From Desulfofustis sp. (GTDB lineage: Bacteria > Desulfobacterota > Desulfobulbia > Desulfobulbales > Desulfocapsaceae): DNA of 7,974 bases. The position numbers and the translations under genes were made by a program. How positions within the stretch are numbered: the stretch's first letter is position 1; the number at the start of each line of letters is the position of its first letter. A model generated the notes under the pieces. That model did not search any database and was not told the DNA's origin. It was given only the letters and a program-made list of their open reading frames with translations. The stretch lies in contig JAUVWB010000062.1 of NCBI GenBank assembly GCA_030604345.1, forward strand, positions 1 to 7,974, read 5' to 3'. Below, one piece after another: positions 5,644 through 7,974 of this stretch.

Positions 5644-6054
5644 TCAATGCAGGTCTTTTCCCGTGGTGCTCATTGCCAGGTTGCAGTTGCGTACGCCGCG
5701 CAGGGAGCGCAGGCGGTCGGCCAACTCGTTGACGGATCCGGCTTTGCCTTTGATGATGATGACTTCCAGGCAGTTGTGATGATCCATGTGGACGTGCGTG
5801 GTCGAAACGATCTGGTGGTGATAGTCGTGCTGGATTTCGGTCACCTTTTCCTGGAGTTTGTGCTGGTGGTGGTCGTAGACCATGGTGACGACCCCGACCA
5901 CATCCTTGTCTGCCTGCCATTCCTTGGCAACAAAGGAGGAGCGGATCAGATCGCGGATCGCTTCCGAGCGGTTGACATACTTCTGCTGGGAGATGTAGGT
6001 GTCGAAGTCATCGAGCAGTTTTTCGTCGAGCGAGATGGTGAATCGTTTCAACAT
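5644..6054 (-). CDS. nikR: Nickel-responsive transcriptional regulator NikR
   Basis: A 136-aa protein with an N-terminal ribbon-helix-helix DNA-binding domain (about residues 1-45, with KRFTISLD and the NRSEAIRDLIR helix) and a C-terminal ACT-like nickel-binding domain. All four high-affinity Ni(II) ligands of E. coli NikR are present at the same numbers: His76, His87, His89 and Cys95 (in THVHMDHHNCLE). Extra histidines at 62, 63, 65, 79, 80, 92 and 93 may add metal sites. NikR is a tetramer that represses nickel uptake genes, and in some lineages nickel enzyme genes, when nickel is plentiful. GGAAGG (minus strand, 6067-6062) lies 7 nt before the ATG. It is transcribed divergently from trmO behind a promoter at 6078-6106. 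No nickel transporter, hydrogenase or other nickel gene is in view, so its targets are elsewhere. Confidence 0.96.
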   Translation of the reverse strand: MLKRFTISLDEKLLDDFDTYISQQKYVNRSEAIRDLIRSSFVAKEWQADKDVVGVVTMVYDHHQHKLQEKVTEIQHDYHHQIVSTTHVHMDHHNCLEVIIIKGKAGSVNELADRLRSLRGVRNCNLAMSTTGKDLH

Positions 6055-6077
6055 GGTGGCACCTTCCTTTTTGTGCC

Positions 6078-6106
6078 AGGTTAGCGCGCCCGTGCAGGGG
6101 CGTCAA
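6078..6106 (-). promoter_or_regulatory. Candidate nikR promoter
   Basis: On the minus strand TTGACG (6106-6101) and TAACCT (6083-6078) are exactly 17 nt apart. The -35 is one base from consensus and the -10 matches at three of six. Transcription would begin near 6071 with a leader of about 17 nt, just enough for the ribosome binding site. A GTGTTAC sequence lies just upstream of the -35. Confidence 0.45.
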
Positions 6107-6117
6107 CTGTTTTGCGG

Positions 6118-6124
6118 GTAACAC
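6118..6124. promoter_or_regulatory. Possible NikR half-operator GTAACAC between nikR and trmO
   Basis: GTAACAC (6118-6124; GTGTTAC on the nikR strand) matches one arm of the inverted repeat that I recall being proposed for NikR in delta-proteobacteria (GTGTTAC, 13-14 nt, GTAACAC). No matching second arm is present at either spacing on either side, so only a half-site can be claimed. Its position 11 nt upstream of the nikR -35 would suit autoregulation. Confidence 0.25.
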
Positions 6125-6161
6125 CGCCCCGAAGACACGCGGAGGAGGCGCCAACCAGACC

Positions 6162-6908
6162 ATGGCCGGTGATGGGTTACAGATAGTCGGCAGGATTCGG
6201 TCCTGCTTTCCGGAGAATTTCGGCATCCCTCGTCAAGCCGGTCTGGTTCCGACCGCGATCGCAGAACTCCGGTTTACCAAGGAGTTTTCCAGGCAGGAGC
6301 TGGTTCGGGGGCTGGAGCAGTTCAGTCATGTGTGGCTGCTTTTTCTTTTTCATCAGGCATTGGCCGAAGGGTGGCAGCCGACGGTTCGCCCGCCACGACT
6401 GGGGGGGCGCCGGCGACTGGGCGTTTTTGCCACGCGCAGCCCGCATCGTCCCAATCATCTGGGTCTTTCTCTGGTCCGCCTGCTCGGTATTGATCAGGAG
6501 GGTGAACAGCCGGTCCTGATCCTCGGCGGTGTTGATCTGCTGGACAACACACCGGTGTTCGACATCAAGCCCTATCTCTCCTATGCCGATACGGCTGTCG
6601 ATCCGCACTGTGGTTGCTTCGAGCACAAAGACGTGCCGGTGGTCGTCACTTTTTCGAGCGCTGCCGGTGATTTTTGCCGAGACTACCAGCTGCAAACGGG
6701 CCGGCCGTTGGCCAGGCTGATCGAGGAGGTGTTGGCGGCCGACCCGCGTCCGGCCAGTCAGCGGGGCCGAAAAAAGAGCTTCGGGATGAACCTGTGGGAG
6801 GTGAATATTCGCTGGCAGGCGGACGGCAACCGCTTCCACGTCGTGAGTTGCACCGTTACCGGCACGGCTGGCTCATCGACCCTCACGGGGAATCGAGTCC
6901 CTCGATGA
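6162..6908 (+). CDS. trmO: tRNA (N6-threonylcarbamoyladenosine37-N6)-methyltransferase TrmO
   Basis: A 248-aa TrmO (YaeB/TsaA family) enzyme, which uses SAM to convert t6A37 to m6t6A37 in tRNAs that read ACY codons. Family signatures are clear: the opening IVGRIRS, IPRQAGLV (22-29), the FSHVWLLFLFH segment (54-64), VRPPRLGG (75-82), ATRSPHRPNHLGLS (90-103), DIKPY (133-137), and DPRPA near the C-terminus. The length is close to E. coli TrmO (235 aa) with a Ser/Thr-rich tail of roughly 15-20 extra residues. GGAGGAGG (6141-6148) precedes the ATG by 13 nt, which is rather long, but no better in-frame start exists. The gene is divergent from nikR, and its last 26 bp overlap the 3' end of lptC on the other strand, so the tail residues share DNA with the LptC C-terminus. 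Confidence 0.94.
   Translation: MAGDGLQIVGRIRSCFPENFGIPRQAGLVPTAIAELRFTKEFSRQELVRGLEQFSHVWLLFLFHQALAEGWQPTVRPPRLGGRRRLGVFATRSPHRPNHLGLSLVRLLGIDQEGEQPVLILGGVDLLDNTPVFDIKPYLSYADTAVDPHCGCFEHKDVPVVVTFSSAAGDFCRDYQLQTGRPLARLIEEVLAADPRPASQRGRKKSFGMNLWEVNIRWQADGNRFHVVSCTVTGTAGSSTLTGNRVPR
6873..6908. terminator. Inverted repeats at the trmO/lptC convergent junction
   Basis: Two alternative pairings share this stretch: TCATCGA (6873-6879) with TCGATGA (6902-6908), and a tighter ATCGAG (6892-6897) with CTCGAT (6901-6906) around a 3-nt loop. The second arms include the trmO stop codon. Convergent genes usually need a bidirectional terminator about here. There is no T-run, so the assignment is tentative. 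Confidence 0.28.
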
Positions 6909-7464
6909 CACAATAGACCCGGCCACCCACCCGGTACTGCCCGGTGGTGATGTCGTAGTCGAGGCTGGAACCCTTGATGTCCACGTGCTCGCCAACCATC
7001 CTGGTGGCTCCCGGCGATTTGATGGTCCGATCGTGGTCGAAATAGTAGAGTTCTTCGGTAAAGAGCTGCTGGTTGTCGGCAACCTGGTTGATCCGGACAT
7101 TTTCCCGCAAAATCAGTTGCCTCGTCTCGGTGTTGTAGACACCAACCCGGGCGAGGACATGGATCCGGTTGCCCTCTTCGTCGAACAGGTCGGCGTCCAC
7201 CGAGCTGAGGACGAACTCGTTCGGCACCGCACTGGTTTGCGCTTCTGCGGCGCGAATTTCTGCCGTTTTCAATCCGTCCTGGTTCTGCAGAATCACCACC
7301 CGTTCCATGGTGAAATTATGGGTTGTCTGCTGTCGGTCGCCGAAGTGCGGGTCGAAACCGCCCCGCGGTTCGAGAAAGGAAGCCAGCGGCAGTCGCCAAA
7401 CCGGGAAGGTGAAAAGCAGGCCCAGGGGGATCAACCAGACGAGGTTGCGGCGGTTGAGAGTCAT
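6883..7464 (-). CDS. lptC: LPS export system protein LptC
   Basis: A 193-aa protein with the LptC plan: a single N-terminal membrane anchor (about residues 8-23, after the basic TLNRRN start) and a periplasmic beta-jellyroll domain rich in alternating hydrophobic and polar strands. LptC sits with LptBFG in the inner membrane and hands LPS to LptA on the way to the outer membrane. The length matches E. coli LptC (191 aa). The start is fixed by a 4-nt ATGA overlap with the kdsC stop. An upstream ATG at 7611 would add 49 basic residues lying wholly inside kdsC and ahead of the membrane segment. Sequence conservation in this family is low, so the call rests on size, topology, strand pattern and the kdsC neighbour. 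No lptA or lptB follows: the gene ends against convergent trmO. Confidence 0.85.
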   Translation of the reverse strand: MTLNRRNLVWLIPLGLLFTFPVWRLPLASFLEPRGGFDPHFGDRQQTTHNFTMERVVILQNQDGLKTAEIRAAEAQTSAVPNEFVLSSVDADLFDEEGNRIHVLARVGVYNTETRQLILRENVRINQVADNQQLFTEELYYFDHDRTIKSPGATRMVGEHVDIKGSSLDYDITTGQYRVGGRVYCVIEGLDSP

Positions 7465-7974
7465 GACAGAAAACGCTGCAACAGCGCCTCGTGTTGTCCT
7501 TTGGCGGTGATAATCAGATCGCAGAGTTGGCGCACGGCCCCATGACCGCCGGTTCGTTGCGCGATAAAATGGCAGGCGGCCTGCACTTCCGGAACGGCAT
7601 TTGCCGGACAAGCGGCGAGCCCGACGCGACGGAGCAGGCCCAGATCGATCCAGTCGTCGCCCATGTAGCAGACCTGAAACGGTTTCCGCCCCGAGCGCTG
7701 CAGGATCTCTTTAAAGGCATCGAGCTTTCGTTCGACGCGTTGATAGGCATAGGTGACCGCCAGTTCTGCGGCCCGTCGCGTGACCATGTCCGAACTTCGG
7801 GCGGTAATCAGACCGGTTTCTATGCCTGCCAGATGCAGCAGCTTGATACCGAGTCCGTCCTGGGTGTGGAAGGTCTTGCTCTCAACTCCCGATTCACTAT
7901 AGATCAAAGAGCCGTCGGTCAGAACGCCATCCACGTCGAACAGGACCAGCGAAACGGCGGCGGCTCGATCCCGA
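7461..7974 (-). CDS. kdsC: 3-deoxy-D-manno-octulosonate 8-phosphate phosphatase KdsC (5' end cut by right window edge)
   Basis: A HAD-superfamily phosphatase that removes phosphate from KDO-8-phosphate to give KDO, the inner-core sugar of LPS. The visible part is 170 residues and stays open to the edge. The nucleophile motif FDVDGVLTDG lies at about 7940-7911 (first Asp codon 7937-7935). Motif II is ITARSS, a motif III Lys lies in VERKLDAF, and motif IV is GDDWIDLG. The C-terminal GGHGAVRQLCDLI is typical of KdsC. A GTG at 7934 would start inside the catalytic DxD and remove the nucleophile, so the true start must be upstream, beyond the window, with probably only a handful of residues missing. 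It overlaps lptC by 4 nt, matching the kdsC-lptC order known from E. coli and other Gram-negatives. Confidence 0.93.
   Translation of the reverse strand, partial: RDRAAAVSLVLFDVDGVLTDGSLIYSESGVESKTFHTQDGLGIKLLHLAGIETGLITARSSDMVTRRAAELAVTYAYQRVERKLDAFKEILQRSGRKPFQVCYMGDDWIDLGLLRRVGLAACPANAVPEVQAACHFIAQRTGGHGAVRQLCDLIITAKGQHEALLQRFLS

Noticed and set aside
5647..6084. 145-aa plus-strand open frame rich in Val, Ile and Asp
   Set aside because: It is the complement of the His- and Asp-rich nikR codons, and NikR is certain from its four nickel ligands.
6985..7545. 186-aa plus-strand open frame over lptC and kdsC
   Set aside because: It is antisense to two coupled LPS genes and lacks a ribosome binding site or domain.
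7932..7934. GTG as the kdsC start
   Set aside because: It would begin inside the catalytic FDVDGV motif and remove the nucleophilic Asp; the frame is open to the window edge.

Overview
The window is a compact, GC-rich stretch of a Gram-negative bacterial chromosome holding mostly housekeeping-type genes, with no mobile elements, CRISPR arrays or RNA genes that I can see. LPS genes (kdsC, lptC) show a diderm with lipopolysaccharide. The mixture of a nickel-responsive NikR, an AMMECR1-type protein, a YkgJ-type cysteine-cluster protein and an OleA-like thiolase looks like a sulfate-reducing or related Desulfobacterota, perhaps Desulfobulbales. That placement is an inference from family resemblance, not something I could search.

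Layout, left to right. A lipoprotein gene, cut by the left edge, runs leftward from position 151 behind a good sigma70-type promoter. Divergent from it is rlmKL, a two-domain 23S rRNA methyltransferase. Its RlmL half is intact, but its RlmK half has lost its SAM and catalytic motifs. A possible 43-residue cysteine-containing ORF follows. Next come three genes joined by 4-nt stop/start overlaps: an OleA-like thiolase, an AMMECR1 (AmmeMemoRadiSam A) protein and a YkgJ-type cysteine-cluster protein. A separate hotdog-fold thioesterase gene follows, and converges on nikR. NikR is divergent from trmO, which encodes a tRNA t6A37 methyltransferase. trmO in turn converges on, and overlaps by 26 bp, lptC, which is translationally coupled to kdsC. 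The 5' end of kdsC lies just beyond the right edge.

Functionally there are four themes: RNA modification (rlmKL, trmO), acyl-thioester chemistry (OleA-like thiolase, hotdog thioesterase), envelope biogenesis (lipoprotein, lptC, kdsC) and nickel regulation (nikR). The observations most worth following up are the apparently dead RlmK half inside a full-length RlmKL fusion, and the tight coupling of a complete OleA-type active site to AMMECR1 and YkgJ genes, without the usual OleB/C/D or Memo/radical-SAM partners in view.
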